Assembly: GCF_018343715.1 (NCBI RefSeq)
Contig: NZ_JAGYPL010000004.1
Location: forward strand, 464,556 to 512,610
Source of the DNA: Bacillus sp. FJAT-49711
GTDB lineage: Bacteria > Bacillota > Bacilli > Bacillales > Bacillaceae_C
Reading direction: 5' to 3'
DNA length: 48,055 nucleotides
Shown here: in pieces, positions 28,793-42,562 of the stretch
Numbering within the stretch: position 1 is the stretch's first letter
How the letters are laid out: the number at the start of each line of letters is the position of its first letter
Translations under genes and position numbers: made by a program
Notes under the pieces: model-generated
What the model was told of the DNA's origin: nothing
Database searches by the model: none
What the model saw: only the letters and a program-made list of their open reading frames with translations

Positions 28793-29836
28793 TTATTTAA
28801 GCTCGAATGAAACATCGTCCAAGCTAGGAACGACATTAACCCAAGTTTTTCCCGAAACTAGTTTTGCAGGTTGATCATTTTCATATGGAAGGATCCGGCC
28901 GTCGACACTTTTCCATTCCAATTCTTTCATGATTCCGTTTTGGAATAAGTACGCTTTCCCGCCTGATTGTAAATCAATAGAACGCCTTCCAGCCGAATCC
29001 AATACTTTATGTTCTGTTTCAATAACTAGAAGATTTTTAACTAAGACAGGTTCTACTGTTTTATATTCAACGGTTTGCTCACCATCGGAAAAACGGGAAT
29101 ATTGAGAAGATTGACTGTCATATCGATACTCTGCTGTGAATTGAGAACTATTTCCATAAACAACTTTAATTTGTTCTGTGCCGTTCCCGTTAATAGACTC
29201 AAGTTCATCCTCTTTATAGAAATCCATCGAAGCAGGAGGACCCGTCATTGAAAAATTATTATCTTCTGCCCCTTTTTCGATATTTTCAAATGTAATATAA
29301 GAATTATGAGGCGCTTTCCGATCCGAAGAACGTTTAAACAATGTTCCGTCGTATTTCATCCCATTTAAATGATCTATTGCACCAGATGCTAGTATATTTT
29401 CAGCATCCGGGCTGTATCCATGTGCAATAAAAAGACCTTTATAACCTTGAGCGATTTCAATAAAGAAGGGACGTGCACTGCGGACGGGACCAATGTTTTC
29501 AGGCTTTTCACTTTGAAAAACAGCTAAAAATCTTGTAACATTCCCTTCAGCCAGAAGTTCATACACGATGTCAGCCTGTGAAAGTCCAGTTTGAGGACGT
29601 GCATCCGGATGATTATTAATCGTTACAGCAACAGCTCTTTGATTAGGCTCTACATCAGTACCCAGTCCAGTTAGCGGAAAATGATATGCCGGACTGTTAT
29701 CTGAAGATTGCTCCGTTTGTTCAGGTGCCTTCGTCTCAGGTTCAGGTGTTTCTTCCTTTGGCGTCTTTTTGCTGCAGGCAGATAAAAGTAATATTGAAGT
29801 GATTAAAAATATGACTGGTATCCATTTATGTTTCAC
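28793..29836 (-). CDS. yerB: YerB-like lipoprotein (DUF3048)
   Basis: A 347-residue lipoprotein with lipobox LSAC (Cys21), an acidic Pro/Glu/Thr/Ser linker, then two DUF3048 lobes (AVAVTINNHPDARPQTGLSQADIVYELLAEG; NIGPVRSARPFFIEIAQ). It is anchored outside the membrane; function not established. The start is GTG 29836, nine bases after AGGGG; the ATG nine bases upstream abuts that site. Tail hairpin ACAGCGC/GCGCTGT at 28764-28787 lacks a minus-strand T-tract. Confidence 0.85.
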   Translation of the reverse strand: MKHKWIPVIFLITSILLLSACSKKTPKEETPEPETKAPEQTEQSSDNSPAYHFPLTGLGTDVEPNQRAVAVTINNHPDARPQTGLSQADIVYELLAEGNVTRFLAVFQSEKPENIGPVRSARPFFIEIAQGYKGLFIAHGYSPDAENILASGAIDHLNGMKYDGTLFKRSSDRKAPHNSYITFENIEKGAEDNNFSMTGPPASMDFYKEDELESINGNGTEQIKVVYGNSSQFTAEYRYDSQSSQYSRFSDGEQTVEYKTVEPVLVKNLLVIETEHKVLDSAGRRSIDLQSGGKAYLFQNGIMKELEWKSVDGRILPYENDQPAKLVSGKTWVNVVPSLDDVSFELK

Positions 29837-29873
29837 TATTTCCATCCCCTAATGTCTTTTATACTCTATCATT

Positions 29874-31616
29874 TTAACGCATTAATGTCGGAAATAGTAT
29901 AGTTTTATTCATAACATCATACATTCCACTTTGTGTTACCCGAATATAAGGCAGATGCGTCGCAGAGAAAAATAATAAAGAATAGATAGGATCTGTAAAT
30001 GGATAACCTCTCTCATATAGTAATTCCTTAAGCTTTTCTTCGGCATTTATTAATTCTTCCAGTGATTGATCGGACATTAATCCTGCAAGCGGCAATGGAA
30101 TTTCATGTATGACCTTTCCATTTTCTGCAAGGACAATTCCTCCTCCTATTTCTTTCATCCTTTTAAAAGCAAGCATCATATCCTTCTTCATTTTTCCAAT
30201 TAATATGATGTCACCTGTATTTGAAAAAGAAGATGCGAAACCGCTTACAGTTTTTGCGAATCCTTTGACAATTGTGTTAATTCTCCATTTCCCTTTACGA
30301 TCTAATAACGTAAAATAACTCTCATCGTGATTTTGCGGAAGATGATCCATTGATAAATCAAGAGTTATGGAATATGGCTTAGTAATGACATCATTGACCA
30401 TTTCAATTCCGAAAGGCATAGAAAATTGCAGATCAGAAGATTGCAGCTCCCAATCCAAATTTAATGGTTCGAAGCCAAATTCCTTCCAGTTTACATCAGC
30501 ATCATTTAAAGCATTTTGGCCATCTTTTTTCACCCATTGTCCTTTTGCAAGAACGGATACAGGTGTAGGCTCTGACTCATTTGCAAGGAAATTAATATTT
30601 GCTACTCTACCAGTTGCAATCATGCCATGGTGATGAGACAGATTATAGTGGCAGGCAATATTATATGAAGCCATATGATAAGCATCAATAATTGGTACAC
30701 CATTTTGTATTGCCATATTGATCACCATATCCATGATACCTTGTTTATAAAATGAAGGTGTAGATCCATCCGTCGTAAAAACAAGTGAATCATATTGGTC
30801 GATACCTAAATCATGCATTTCTTTTAACATAATCTTTAAATCTGGTCTAATTGAAGAATGTCTAAGTGCAACGGTGTAACCATGCATAAGCCGTTTATAG
30901 ACATCCATACCTGTCATAGATTCGTGATCTCCATCCACACCAAATAACATCATTTTAGCCAACGTTTTGTCTGATGCTCCTGGGAAATGGCCTTCGACTT
31001 TTTTTCCAAGTCGCTTCGTTTCTTGAATCCAATGCAGCATTAAATCGTCTCCAGCAAGAAGTTTGGGCCATCCTGTGAGTTCCCCACCTTGAACGACAGC
31101 TTCATGCTCAAGCCATGATTTAATATCACTATTTGTAAAAATCGTCTCTTCTTCGCTCATCTCTGTCTGGGAATCGAAACGTCCCCACCAATACATGGAA
31201 ACGGGTGATTCGTTAAGCTCATTCAAAAGTGAAAACGCTTTCCTTTTGTTCAAATGAAGGAAAAAGAATAGGTTGTCACTAATAAGTGTCGTTGTACCAG
31301 ATTGTGATGCAAAACGAGCAAATGATTGGGGATTATATAATTGAAACGGATGAACGTGGGGCTCTATATATCCTGGGACAAGTGTTAATCCGGAGCAATC
31401 GATAATTTCACAGTTTTCTAGTCTTTTTGGTAGTTCTTCACCAATGTAAATAATTCGATCTTGATAAATCCAAATATTGGATGTAATCCATTTCTTTAAA
31501 ACTGAATGTAGGAAACGAGCGTTTTTTAATAATAATGTAGGCGATGTTTGCCCATTAATAATAGACACCTGTTCCCGAATTTGTTTATTCTTCCAACGGT
31601 ATCTTTGATTCCACAT
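29874..31616 (-). CDS. yerA: YerA, adenine-deaminase-like amidohydrolase
   Basis: A 580-residue amidohydrolase of the adenine deaminase family. Metal-site pieces are visible: PGYIEPHVHPFQLY (HxH), EGHFPGAS, DGDHES and TDGSTPSFY. B. subtilis YerA has the same length and position and was named a putative adenine deaminase, but its activity differs from that of AdeC as far as I recall, so the substrate is open. The ATG at 31616 follows CAGGAGGATTGGGT. It sits beside the purine operon on the same strand. Confidence 0.88.
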   Translation of the reverse strand: MWNQRYRWKNKQIREQVSIINGQTSPTLLLKNARFLHSVLKKWITSNIWIYQDRIIYIGEELPKRLENCEIIDCSGLTLVPGYIEPHVHPFQLYNPQSFARFASQSGTTTLISDNLFFFLHLNKRKAFSLLNELNESPVSMYWWGRFDSQTEMSEEETIFTNSDIKSWLEHEAVVQGGELTGWPKLLAGDDLMLHWIQETKRLGKKVEGHFPGASDKTLAKMMLFGVDGDHESMTGMDVYKRLMHGYTVALRHSSIRPDLKIMLKEMHDLGIDQYDSLVFTTDGSTPSFYKQGIMDMVINMAIQNGVPIIDAYHMASYNIACHYNLSHHHGMIATGRVANINFLANESEPTPVSVLAKGQWVKKDGQNALNDADVNWKEFGFEPLNLDWELQSSDLQFSMPFGIEMVNDVITKPYSITLDLSMDHLPQNHDESYFTLLDRKGKWRINTIVKGFAKTVSGFASSFSNTGDIILIGKMKKDMMLAFKRMKEIGGGIVLAENGKVIHEIPLPLAGLMSDQSLEELINAEEKLKELLYERGYPFTDPIYSLLFFSATHLPYIRVTQSGMYDVMNKTILFPTLMR

Positions 31617-31726
31617 ACCCAATCCTCCTGGGAATTTTAACTTTTTCATATTATTATTCTAACATACTATTCTTTTTAACGCAGTAAAGTTATACAGAAA
31701 AATATTACTAAATTGTGAATAGAAAA

Positions 31727-31870
31727 GCGTAAGTCGTTGGAAAGGGAAGGAAGCTACGGGGCCGCAACGTCTTGTTGCAGGCTCAGCCAAACAATCCCGT
31801 ATTTTGACTTTATTGACTCAGGTTATTTGACCTTGAGGAATTGGGGATAGGAGCTGGAATAAGAAAAGCT
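31727..31870 (+). repeat. Degraded dispersed repeat, copy 1
   Basis: This stretch shares several blocks, in the same order, with the reverse complement of 36536-36871: GGAAGGAAGCTA, GCAACGTCTTGTTGCA, CGTATTTTGACTTTATTG and GACCTTGAGG. It is non-coding. The gap 31617-32074 otherwise holds promoter-like AT-rich sequence before yerA, weaker possible relatives of the repeat to about 32035, and the purD terminator. Confidence 0.75.
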
Positions 31871-32038
31871 TAAACGACATATAAGCTCACAGAGTGTGGG
31901 TGCATCGAGGTTGTAGCAGGAGGACGTGACAGCTTTTAGTCGACGTTCCTTTATGGTCACTAACTGGGAAAAAGGAAAATGATTTCTTTTCTTTATGGGA
32001 TAAGAAGTTTCCAGTAGATAGCTGCTTTAGTAGACAAG

Positions 32039-32066
32039 AAAAGGATAAGTTCAAATGAACCTATCC
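32039..32066 (-). terminator. Terminator of the purine operon
   Basis: GGATAAGTTCA (32043-32053) pairs with TGAACCTATCC (32056-32066) over 11 positions. On the minus strand it is followed by TTTTCTT. Confidence 0.9.
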
Positions 32067-32074
32067 CCCTAAAA

Positions 32075-34883
<2,809 letters not shown>

Positions 34884-34896
34884 CAATCTGTCCTCC

Positions 34897-35469
34897 TTAG
34901 ACTTCTTTTCCGAACATATTCTTTAATATTTCTGGGTAAAAAACATGCTCTATTTCATGAATTCTCCGTTCAACTTCTGCAAGGGATTCTTCACCAGTCA
35001 ACTGTAATTCTCTTTGTGCAATGATCGGTCCCGTATCCATTCCTTCGTCGACATAATGGACCGTGACCCCTGTTGTCTTTACAGCTGCCCTAACAGCTTG
35101 GCCGACTGCATCCTTGCCTGGAAATGCTGGAAGCAATGACGGATGGATATTAATGATTTTATTTTTATAAGCGGTAAGCAAAGTAGGTCCAATTAACCTC
35201 ATATAGCCTGCAAGTACAATTACATCTATATCATATAGCTGCAATTCGCTTATAATACTTTGCTCAAACATCGCTTTCGTTTCGTACTCTTTCGGACTAA
35301 ATACGAAGGTCTTTATATTTTCTTTTTCTGCTTTTTCAATAACTGGAGCTCCAGGCTTATCACAGACAAGCAAGGCAACTTCTACATGAAGTGCCCCTGC
35401 TTTTACTGCATCAACAATTGCTTGAAAATTGCTTCCTGTACCTGAAGCGAAAATAGCTATTTTTTTCAC
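34897..35469 (-). CDS. purN: GAR transformylase PurN
   Basis: A 190-residue 10-formyl-THF-dependent enzyme for GAR to [16 protein letters not shown] at the N-terminus, the catalytic [12 protein letters not shown] and [10 protein letters not shown] are intact. The start is a GTG whose GTGA overlaps the purM stop, so it is translationally coupled. Confidence 0.96.
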   Translation of the reverse strand: MKKIAIFASGTGSNFQAIVDAVKAGALHVEVALLVCDKPGAPVIEKAEKENIKTFVFSPKEYETKAMFEQSIISELQLYDIDVIVLAGYMRLIGPTLLTAYKNKIINIHPSLLPAFPGKDAVGQAVRAAVKTTGVTVHYVDEGMDTGPIIAQRELQLTGEESLAEVERRIHEIEHVFYPEILKNMFGKEV

Positions 35470-36509
35470 TTTGCTGTCCCCGCATTCACAAATGTAACAC
35501 CATCGCTTTTAACGACAGAACCAATTTTATAAGCTTTTTCACCTTGTTCTACAAAAAAACGTATAGCTGATTCTGCATCTTCTGGTCGAACCGCTACGAC
35601 AAAGCCAATCCCCATATTGAAAATATTGTACATTTCTTCCCTATCTAAATTCCCGTATTTTTCAAGTGCTTGGAAAATAGGCAAGATTGGCCATGTACCT
35701 TTTTCAATAACAACACCTAAGCCTTCAGGCAGCATTCGTGGAATATTTTCTATAAAACCGCCGCCTGTAATGTGGGACATTCCTTTTATTTCAAATTCTT
35801 GTAATGCTGCCAGGACTGGTTTTACATAAATTTTAGTAGGCTTTAATAATTCTTCACCTAAGGTTCCAGAAAGCTCTTGTAGCTTTGCATCAAGTGCAAA
35901 ACCTTGATCTTCAAGGAAAATTTTCCGAACTAAAGAATAGCCATTACTGTGAATTCCACTTGATGCTAAACCAATTAGACAATCGCCTTCCTGAATATGT
36001 TCCCCTGTAATAATCTGAGATTTTTCGCATGCTCCTACAGCAAATCCCGCAAGATCATATTCATCTTCTTCATAAAGGCCTGGCATTTCGGCTGTTTCAC
36101 CGCCAATTAATGCACATCCAGCTTGCTCACATCCATCCGCAATCCCACTAACAATTTGCTCAATTTTATCCGGAACTGCTTTTCCTAGGGCGACATAATC
36201 GAGAAAATAAATCGGTTCCGCCCCTTGGACGACAATATCATTTACACACATGGCAACACAATCAATTCCGATTGAATCATGTCGGTCTGTCATGAATGCA
36301 AGCTTCAATTTTGTTCCGACGCCATCCGTACCTGAAACAAGAACAGGTTCTTTTAAATTAAGCTCCGATAAATCAAACGCCCCTCCGAAGCCTCCTAGTT
36401 GTCCCATAACTCCGGCACGCATCGTTCTTTTCGTATGCTTTTTTATTTTTTCAACTGCTTCATACCCAGCTTCTATATTAACTCCGGCCTTTTGGTAGGC
36501 ATTAGCCAT
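35466..36509 (-). CDS. purM: AIR synthetase PurM
   Basis: A 347-residue enzyme that cyclises FGAM to AIR with ATP. Motifs: [66 protein letters not shown] with AGGAGGCGGGCGGG upstream. Unlike every other junction in this operon it is separated from the gene before it (purF) by 362 bases of dispersed repeat. Confidence 0.96.
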   Translation of the reverse strand: MANAYQKAGVNIEAGYEAVEKIKKHTKRTMRAGVMGQLGGFGGAFDLSELNLKEPVLVSGTDGVGTKLKLAFMTDRHDSIGIDCVAMCVNDIVVQGAEPIYFLDYVALGKAVPDKIEQIVSGIADGCEQAGCALIGGETAEMPGLYEEDEYDLAGFAVGACEKSQIITGEHIQEGDCLIGLASSGIHSNGYSLVRKIFLEDQGFALDAKLQELSGTLGEELLKPTKIYVKPVLAALQEFEIKGMSHITGGGFIENIPRMLPEGLGVVIEKGTWPILPIFQALEKYGNLDREEMYNIFNMGIGFVVAVRPEDAESAIRFFVEQGEKAYKIGSVVKSDGVTFVNAGTAK

Positions 36510-36535
36510 CCCGCCCGCCTCCTAATGATATTTTC

Positions 36536-36871
36536 ATTGTCTAGCTACAGCACCTATCGACTAGCAAACTTCTTGTCTTTCTCTTTTGCGTAAGTCAACA
36601 TCGGCTCGTCTTGTCTAGCTGCAGTCGCCAGCCCCTCGAGGTCATAAACCAGCTGCAATAAAAGTCAAAATACGGACTTTTTTGCATCAGAACATTTGCT
36701 TGTCGGAGGCCCGCAGGATGTGGATCAGGAAGGCGTTGCAACAGGACGTTGCGCCCTTAGCTTTCCTTCCTCCTCAGGAGACTTCCGCTTCTCCAACCTC
36801 GTCGTGTTTCTTTTATCGCAAGTCTTGGACCCTGAAATTTGTAAGTCGATGAACAGGCGCTTCCGCTTTTC
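36536..36871 (-). repeat. Degraded dispersed repeat, copy 2, between purF and purM
   Basis: Blocks such as GTCTAGCTACAGC, GTCTAGCTGCAGTCGCCAGC and CCCCTCGAGGTCATAA resemble an intergenic repeat I remember as common in Bacillaceae genomes. GTCTAGCT-GCAG occurs twice within the stretch. Its reverse complement matches 31727-31870. It is non-coding; the short open frames over it are chance. No terminator or promoter is evident, so purM to purD may depend on read-through. Confidence 0.75.
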
Positions 36872-38296
36872 TTAATAACTGTACAATTCCTTCTCGTGCG
36901 GTAATAAAGTATCAGGATAAATTTCCGTAGGATACTCGCCTGTAAAGCAAGCAAGACATTGTCCGCAATTCTTGCCGTAACCGTTACGTCCAATCGCCTC
37001 AAGCATTCCTTCCACGCTTAAAAATGTAAGGGAATCTGCACCAATGATCTCACGAATTTCTTCTACGCTATGTTGAGAAGCGATCAATTCTTCATGTGTC
37101 GATGTGTCAATTCCATAAAAACATGGATTTTTCATTGGCGGTGAGCTAATGCACACATGAACTTCTTTTGCTCCTGCTTCTTTTAGCATGCGGACAATTC
37201 TTTTACATGTAGTTCCACGGACAATTGAGTCATCCACCATAATTACGCGCTTTCCTTCGACTACTTTTCGAACAGGAGAAAGCTTCATTTTAACGCCGCG
37301 TTCACGTAGCTCTTGGGATGGTTTGATAAATGTTCTTCCAATATAGCGGTTTTTAATCAAACCCATTTCATATGGAAGTCCTGCCATTTCTGCAAAACCG
37401 ATTGCTGCAGAAATACTTGAATCCGGCACCCCAGTTACGACATCGCCTTCGATTTGGGCTTCACGCGCCAGTACTTTACCGAGATTCTTTCTTGCTGTGT
37501 GGACATTAATTCCCTCTATATCACTGTCAGGACGGGAAAAATATACGTATTCCATCGTACACATGGCATTTGATGAAGAAAGTGTAAATCTTTCAGCATG
37601 CAAACCATCGTCATTTATAATAATGAGCTCTCCGGGTTCCACATCGCGGACAAACTCGGCCCCAATTAAATCAAAAGCGCAAGTTTCCGATGATACACAG
37701 TAAGCGTCACCGACTTTTCCGATAGAAAGTGGACGTAATCCATTTGGATCTAAGGCAATTATTAATTCTGTTTCAGTCAGAAGAATAAGTGCATAAGCAC
37801 CTTTTACTAAGGATAAAGCATTTTTCATTTTATCCTTAAACGTTAGATAGCCGCTTCTTTTAATTAAATGTGCCAGAACCTCTGTATCAGAAGTCGTTTG
37901 AAAAATACTTCCTTGCATCTCGAGTTGATGTTTTAAGTCATTCGCATTGATTAAATTGCCATTTTGCGCAAGTGCCAAACTCCCGTTTTGCGAATGGAAG
38001 AGGAGAGGCTGGACATTCTCCAACCCTCCCTTTCCAGCTCCACCATATCGAACATGGCCAACAGCACTTTTGCCTGGAAGGCTATCAAGCTTCTTTTCAT
38101 TAAAAACATCATTCACAAGACCTTCACCGCGAATGCCTTTAAGGCGATGACCATCTGTTACAACAATTCCAGCACCTTCTTGACCGCGATGCTGCAGACT
38201 ATGCAAACCGTAATACGTAATTTTAGCAGCATCCGGGTGACCCCATATTCCGAAAACGCCGCATTCCTCGTTTAGCCCTTTAATGTCAGCAAACAT
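36872..38296 (-). CDS. purF: Glutamine PRPP amidotransferase PurF
   Basis: A 474-residue enzyme for the first committed purine step. The N-terminus [12 protein letters not shown] shows an 11-residue propeptide before the nucleophile Cys12, as in B. subtilis. The PRPP loop is [13 protein letters not shown]. Cys residues of the iron-sulfur cluster are in CFYGID and [12 protein letters not shown] at 38296 chosen for AAAGGAG at 7 bases and the conserved propeptide. It overlaps the end of purL by 25 bases. Confidence 0.96.
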   Translation of the reverse strand: MFADIKGLNEECGVFGIWGHPDAAKITYYGLHSLQHRGQEGAGIVVTDGHRLKGIRGEGLVNDVFNEKKLDSLPGKSAVGHVRYGGAGKGGLENVQPLLFHSQNGSLALAQNGNLINANDLKHQLEMQGSIFQTTSDTEVLAHLIKRSGYLTFKDKMKNALSLVKGAYALILLTETELIIALDPNGLRPLSIGKVGDAYCVSSETCAFDLIGAEFVRDVEPGELIIINDDGLHAERFTLSSSNAMCTMEYVYFSRPDSDIEGINVHTARKNLGKVLAREAQIEGDVVTGVPDSSISAAIGFAEMAGLPYEMGLIKNRYIGRTFIKPSQELRERGVKMKLSPVRKVVEGKRVIMVDDSIVRGTTCKRIVRMLKEAGAKEVHVCISSPPMKNPCFYGIDTSTHEELIASQHSVEEIREIIGADSLTFLSVEGMLEAIGRNGYGKNCGQCLACFTGEYPTEIYPDTLLPHEKELYSY

Positions 38297-40503
38297 GGAA
38301 TGGCTCCTTTCCAAGCATCTTCCAATGTCTTCACTTCAGAAGAAATTAATTGTTTTTCTGAACCCTCGATTACTAACACTCCGCGATCCGTAACTTCTCC
38401 AATCAAGGTAGCATCTTCCACCAATTGCTCAAACGCCGCTTGATGTTCCTTTTTCACTGATAAAATAAATCTGGATTGTGTTTCTGCAAATAATGCTGCT
38501 GTTTCGTTTCCTGCCAGATTCACTTCTGCCCCGAGTCCATCTGTACCAAACAGTGACTCTGCAATGGCAACAGCCGCTCCACCTTCTGAAACGTCGTGTG
38601 CAGATGCAATATATCCGCTGCGAATCGCTTCAAGAATTTGCTTTTGCCTTTTTACTTCTACCTCTAAATCAATCGCTGGAGCTTTACCGAAAATCTTGCC
38701 GTTAACCATCTTCTGCAGCTCACTTCCGCCGAACTCATCTTTTGTTTCTCCAACAATATAAATGAGGTCGCCAGCAGATTTAAAGTTCTGCGTTGTAATG
38801 TAAGATAAATCTTCGATCAAACCGACCATACCGATGATTGGCGTTGGGTAGATCGCTTTTCCGCCTTTTTCATTGAAAAGAGATACGTTCCCACCAATAA
38901 CTGGACTTTCAAGCGCGATACACGCTTCGCTAATACCTGCAGCTGATTTTTCAATTTGCCAGAAAATTTCTGGCTTTTCAGGGCTTCCAAAGTTTAAGCC
39001 ATCTGTAATTGCAAGTGGCTTCGCACCTGAACAAACGACGTTTCTTGCTGCTTCAGCAACAGCAATTTTCCCACCAACTTCAGGATCTAAATAAATATAT
39101 CTTGAGTTACAGTCTGTCGTAATCGCAATCGCCTTATTTTTTCCACTAATTCTAACAACAGCTGCATCAGAGCCAGGGCTGACAACCGTATTCGCCCCAA
39201 CATGTTGATCAAATTGGCTATACACCCACTCTTTACTTGCAATCGTTGGTTGTTGTAAAAGGTTCAGTAAAGCTTCATTGTAGTCAGATACTTCAGGAAT
39301 TTCTTGCTCCATCGCTTGGAATTCACGATAATACGCTGGTTCCTCTGAAGGCTTATAATACACCGGAGCGTCTTCTGCTAATGCATCCGCAGGAACTTCC
39401 GCCACAACTTCCCCTTTATGAAGGAGGCGAAGCATTTTATCATCTGTCACAGTTCCTACAGAAACGGCTTCTTGGTCATATTTTTCAAAAAGGTCGATGA
39501 CTTCCTGTTCGCGTCCTTTTTTCACAACGATAAGCATTCTCTCTTGTGATTCTGAAAGCATCATTTCGTATGCTGTCATGTTTTCTTCACGCTGTGGAAT
39601 TAAATCAAGATTCATTTCAACGCCGAAGCCTGCTTTACTCGCCATTTCTGCTGAAGAACTCGTCAAACCCGCTGCTCCCATGTCTTGAATTCCAATTAAT
39701 GCATCAGATTTAACAAGCTCTAAACAAGCATCCATCAACATTTTTTCTGTAAAAGGATCTCCGGCCTGTACTGCAGCCCTTTCCTTTTCTTCTTCCTCGT
39801 CTGCCAATTCTACTGATGAAAAAGTAGCTCCGTGAATTCCATCACGACCTGTAGGAGAACCGACATACATCACTGTATTGCCGACACCTTTTGCTTGGCC
39901 TTTTTGAATATGTTCGTGATCAAGCAATCCAACTACCATCGCATTTACGAGTGGATTTGTTTTATAAGCATCGTCAAATTGAATTTCGCCGCCAACAGTT
40001 GGGACCCCAAGGGCATTTCCGTAATCTGCTATCCCTGCAACTGCTTGCTCTAGTAAGTAACGTACTCTAGGAGTATCAAGTTCACCAAAACGAAGTGAAT
40101 TTAATGAAGCAATTGGTTTTGCGCCCATCGAAAATACGTCACGGATAATTCCTCCGACTCCAGTTGCCGCACCTTCATAAGGTTCTACTGCTGATGGTGA
40201 GTTATGGCTTTCGATTTTAAATACGACAGCTTGGTTATCGCCAATATCGACAATCCCGGCCCCTTCCCCAGGTCCTTGAAGAACTTGTTCACCTTTTGTC
40301 GGGAATTTTTTCAAAACTGGTTTGGAATTTTTATAGCTGCAATGCTCAGACCACATAACCGAAAACAGACCGGTTTCCGTATAATTCGGAGTTCTGCCGA
40401 GCATTTTTTCCGCTAAGGCAAATTCTTCGTCTGTCAAACCCATTTCACGATATATTTTTTCGTCTTTAATTTGTGTTGGATTTGGCTCAAGCGTTTGTTG
40501 CAT
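38272..40503 (-). CDS. purL: FGAM synthetase, synthase subunit PurL
   Basis: A 743-residue small-type PurL that makes FGAM from FGAR, ATP and ammonia. It normally forms a complex with PurQ (ammonia source) and PurS. Motifs include [44 protein letters not shown] and [10 protein letters not shown]. Nothing in it looks damaged. Its start overlaps purQ and its end overlaps purF. Confidence 0.97.
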   Translation of the reverse strand: MQQTLEPNPTQIKDEKIYREMGLTDEEFALAEKMLGRTPNYTETGLFSVMWSEHCSYKNSKPVLKKFPTKGEQVLQGPGEGAGIVDIGDNQAVVFKIESHNSPSAVEPYEGAATGVGGIIRDVFSMGAKPIASLNSLRFGELDTPRVRYLLEQAVAGIADYGNALGVPTVGGEIQFDDAYKTNPLVNAMVVGLLDHEHIQKGQAKGVGNTVMYVGSPTGRDGIHGATFSSVELADEEEEKERAAVQAGDPFTEKMLMDACLELVKSDALIGIQDMGAAGLTSSSAEMASKAGFGVEMNLDLIPQREENMTAYEMMLSESQERMLIVVKKGREQEVIDLFEKYDQEAVSVGTVTDDKMLRLLHKGEVVAEVPADALAEDAPVYYKPSEEPAYYREFQAMEQEIPEVSDYNEALLNLLQQPTIASKEWVYSQFDQHVGANTVVSPGSDAAVVRISGKNKAIAITTDCNSRYIYLDPEVGGKIAVAEAARNVVCSGAKPLAITDGLNFGSPEKPEIFWQIEKSAAGISEACIALESPVIGGNVSLFNEKGGKAIYPTPIIGMVGLIEDLSYITTQNFKSAGDLIYIVGETKDEFGGSELQKMVNGKIFGKAPAIDLEVEVKRQKQILEAIRSGYIASAHDVSEGGAAVAIAESLFGTDGLGAEVNLAGNETAALFAETQSRFILSVKKEHQAAFEQLVEDATLIGEVTDRGVLVIEGSEKQLISSEVKTLEDAWKGAIPCLLTLKG

Positions 40504-41170
40504 GTGATTCCCTCCAGTTTCTTACGATCGATTGAAAGATTTTAAGACCATCTTCACTGCCAAACAATGAATCTATTGCACGTTCTGGATGAGGCATCAT
40601 CCCAAGAATATTTCCTTGTTGATTCGTAATGCCTGCAATATTTTCAACGCTTCCATTCGGATTTGATGTATAAGTAAAAATGATTTGATTGTGCTCTTTT
40701 AACTCGGCAAGAGTTGCTTCATCACAATAATAGTTACCTTTTCCGTGAGCAATCGGAATATTTAGCTGCTCTCCTTTTTCATACCCAAAAGTATAAGCCG
40801 TGTCATTATTTTCTACTTTTAACAAGGTAGGCTTACAAACAAACTTAAGTGTTTTATTTTTAAGCATTGCCCCTGGCAACAAACCTGCTTCGAGCAAAAT
40901 TTGAAAACCATTTCCAATTCCGAAAACTAATTTTCCCGCTTCAGCTGCCTTTTTTACAGCTTTCATAACTGGCTGCATACTAGCTACAGCACCTGGACGA
41001 ACGGCATCTCCGTAGGAAGCTCCACCTGGAATGACAACACAATCAAATTCGTCTAAGTCTTCATTTAGGTGACTTACATATTCCACTTCTTCATTCAATT
41101 TATTTTTGATTACGTCATACGTATCGACTTCACAGCTTGTTCCGGGAAAAACGACGACAGCGAATTTCAC
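40487..41170 (-). CDS. purQ: FGAM synthetase glutaminase subunit PurQ, catalytic Cys replaced by Gly
   Basis: A 227-residue class-I glutamine amidotransferase that should hydrolyse glutamine and pass ammonia to PurL. His and Glu of the triad are present (MMPHPERA), but the nucleophile elbow reads FGIGNGFQ, so residue 86, normally Cys in G(I/V)CNGFQ, is Gly (codon GGA). The upstream loop is also unusual: [12 protein letters not shown] where relatives have GFSYGDYLRxGA. The reading frame is intact, full length, and overlaps both neighbours. As read, glutaminase activity should be lost. GTG start overlapping the purS stop (GTGA), with GGAGG upstream. Confidence 0.95.
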   Translation of the reverse strand: MKFAVVVFPGTSCEVDTYDVIKNKLNEEVEYVSHLNEDLDEFDCVVIPGGASYGDAVRPGAVASMQPVMKAVKKAAEAGKLVFGIGNGFQILLEAGLLPGAMLKNKTLKFVCKPTLLKVENNDTAYTFGYEKGEQLNIPIAHGKGNYYCDEATLAELKEHNQIIFTYTSNPNGSVENIAGITNQQGNILGMMPHPERAIDSLFGSEDGLKIFQSIVRNWRESHATNA

Positions 41171-41421
41171 TGTGCAACAACCTCCTCAATTTCAAAGCGA
41201 TAATCTTCTACTTCTTTATTAACGAGGAGTTCTTTACAAATATTGTGTACAGTTTCTTCAATATTTTGATCTGTATTATTAAGAGTAAGCTCTATATATT
41301 TGCCAACACGCACATTTTGAACCTCAGGATAATCTAGTTTTTGTAATGCCTTTGTCGCTGCAGAACCTTGTGGATCAATTACACTTTCCTTCAACGTTAC
41401 GAATACCTTAACTTTATACAT
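41167..41421 (-). CDS. purS: FGAM synthetase subunit PurS
   Basis: An 84-residue small subunit that bridges PurL and Pur[22 protein letters not shown] is the typical N-terminus. Three ATG codons follow each other; the third (41421) gives the family length and is ten bases from GGAGG. The ribosome-binding site and start lie inside the last codons of purK (overlap of 8 bases). In B. subtilis purB and purC lie between purK and purS; they are absent. Confidence 0.92.
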   Translation of the reverse strand: MYKVKVFVTLKESVIDPQGSAATKALQKLDYPEVQNVRVGKYIELTLNNTDQNIEETVHNICKELLVNKEVEDYRFEIEEVVAQ

Positions 41422-42562
41422 CATCATGTCTCCTCCAGATTTTAGTTTCGTTTAAATCCTTTAATGTTTCCTCTATATCATCAGTTAACACAGTTACATG
41501 ACCCATTTTACGATTATGCTTCGCTTCTTCTTTTCCGTAAAAATGTACCGACCAATCAGGGCGTTTCGTAATTTCATCGACTACCCCATCTACATGCTGT
41601 CCTAAAACATTAACCATGATGGCATTTTGTAAAAGCTTCACGTTCTGTAGTGGCCAGCCGCAAACGGCACGAATATGTTGATCAAACTGTGAAAGATTAC
41701 AAGCTTCAATTGTATAATGTCCGGAATTATGAGGTCTTGGCGCCAGTTCATTCACATAGATCTTTTCATCCTCTGTTAAAAACAGTTCAACCGCCAATGT
41801 ACCTGCCAAACTAAGATGATTGGCAATTTTACGCGCCAATTCAGCCACTTTATTTTCCACATTATCCGAAACACGCGCCGGCACAATCGTTTGATGCAAA
41901 ATATTATTGACGTGAATATTTTCTCCTACTGGAAAATAACTCAATTGGCCAGACGTATTTCTCGTCATAACAACAGATATTTCTTTTTCAAAAGAGATCC
42001 ATGCTTCAAGGACACACGGTCCATTTTTTAATAGCACCGCTGCTTTTCCAATGTCCTTTTGATTTTTTATTACAAACTGCCCTTTCCCGTCGTAGCCACC
42101 ACGAGATGTTTTCAAGACCGATGGGATACCAATTTCCCTTATTCCTATCTCCAAATCTTCCAATCTATTAATAACGGCATATGGAGCAACATCAACACCT
42201 GCTTCCGTCAAAGCTTTCTTTTCCAAAATCCGATCTTGCGTCACTCTAATTAACTCCGCACCTTGCGGAATATACGCTTTATCCAAAAGCCAATCCAATG
42301 CCTTAAAATCTATATTTTCAAATTCATATGTAACAACATCACTTTTTTCAGCTAACTGTAAAAGTGCATCGCGATCATCATATGCTGCTACAATTTGCTC
42401 ATCAGCCACTTGTCCAGCTGGTGAATTAGGAGTCGGCTCCAATATGACAACTCGAAATCCTGCTTCTTTTGCTGAAAAAGTCATCATTTGGCCAAGCTGG
42501 CCACCGCCGATGATACCAATTGTTTGTCCTGGTTTAATAAACTGTTTAGACAAGCTGATCAC
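41414..42562 (-). CDS. purK: N5-CAIR synthetase PurK
   Basis: A 382-residue ATP-grasp enzyme that carboxylates AIR to N5-CAIR. Motifs: [13 protein letters not shown] at the N-terminus, [32 protein letters not shown]. The start is GTG 42562, overlapping purE by 17 bases; a TTG nine bases later is an alternative. The C-terminus WRRHDDV is encoded over the purS start region. Confidence 0.95.
   Translation of the reverse strand: MISLSKQFIKPGQTIGIIGGGQLGQMMTFSAKEAGFRVVILEPTPNSPAGQVADEQIVAAYDDRDALLQLAEKSDVVTYEFENIDFKALDWLLDKAYIPQGAELIRVTQDRILEKKALTEAGVDVAPYAVINRLEDLEIGIREIGIPSVLKTSRGGYDGKGQFVIKNQKDIGKAAVLLKNGPCVLEAWISFEKEISVVMTRNTSGQLSYFPVGENIHVNNILHQTIVPARVSDNVENKVAELARKIANHLSLAGTLAVELFLTEDEKIYVNELAPRPHNSGHYTIEACNLSQFDQHIRAVCGWPLQNVKLLQNAIMVNVLGQHVDGVVDEITKRPDWSVHFYGKEEAKHNRKMGHVTVLTDDIEETLKDLNETKIWRRHDDV

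Noticed and set aside
36757-37002. Minus-strand frame overlapping the 3' end of purF
   Set aside because: It lies in the dispersed repeat and in an alternative frame of purF, with no ribosome-binding site.
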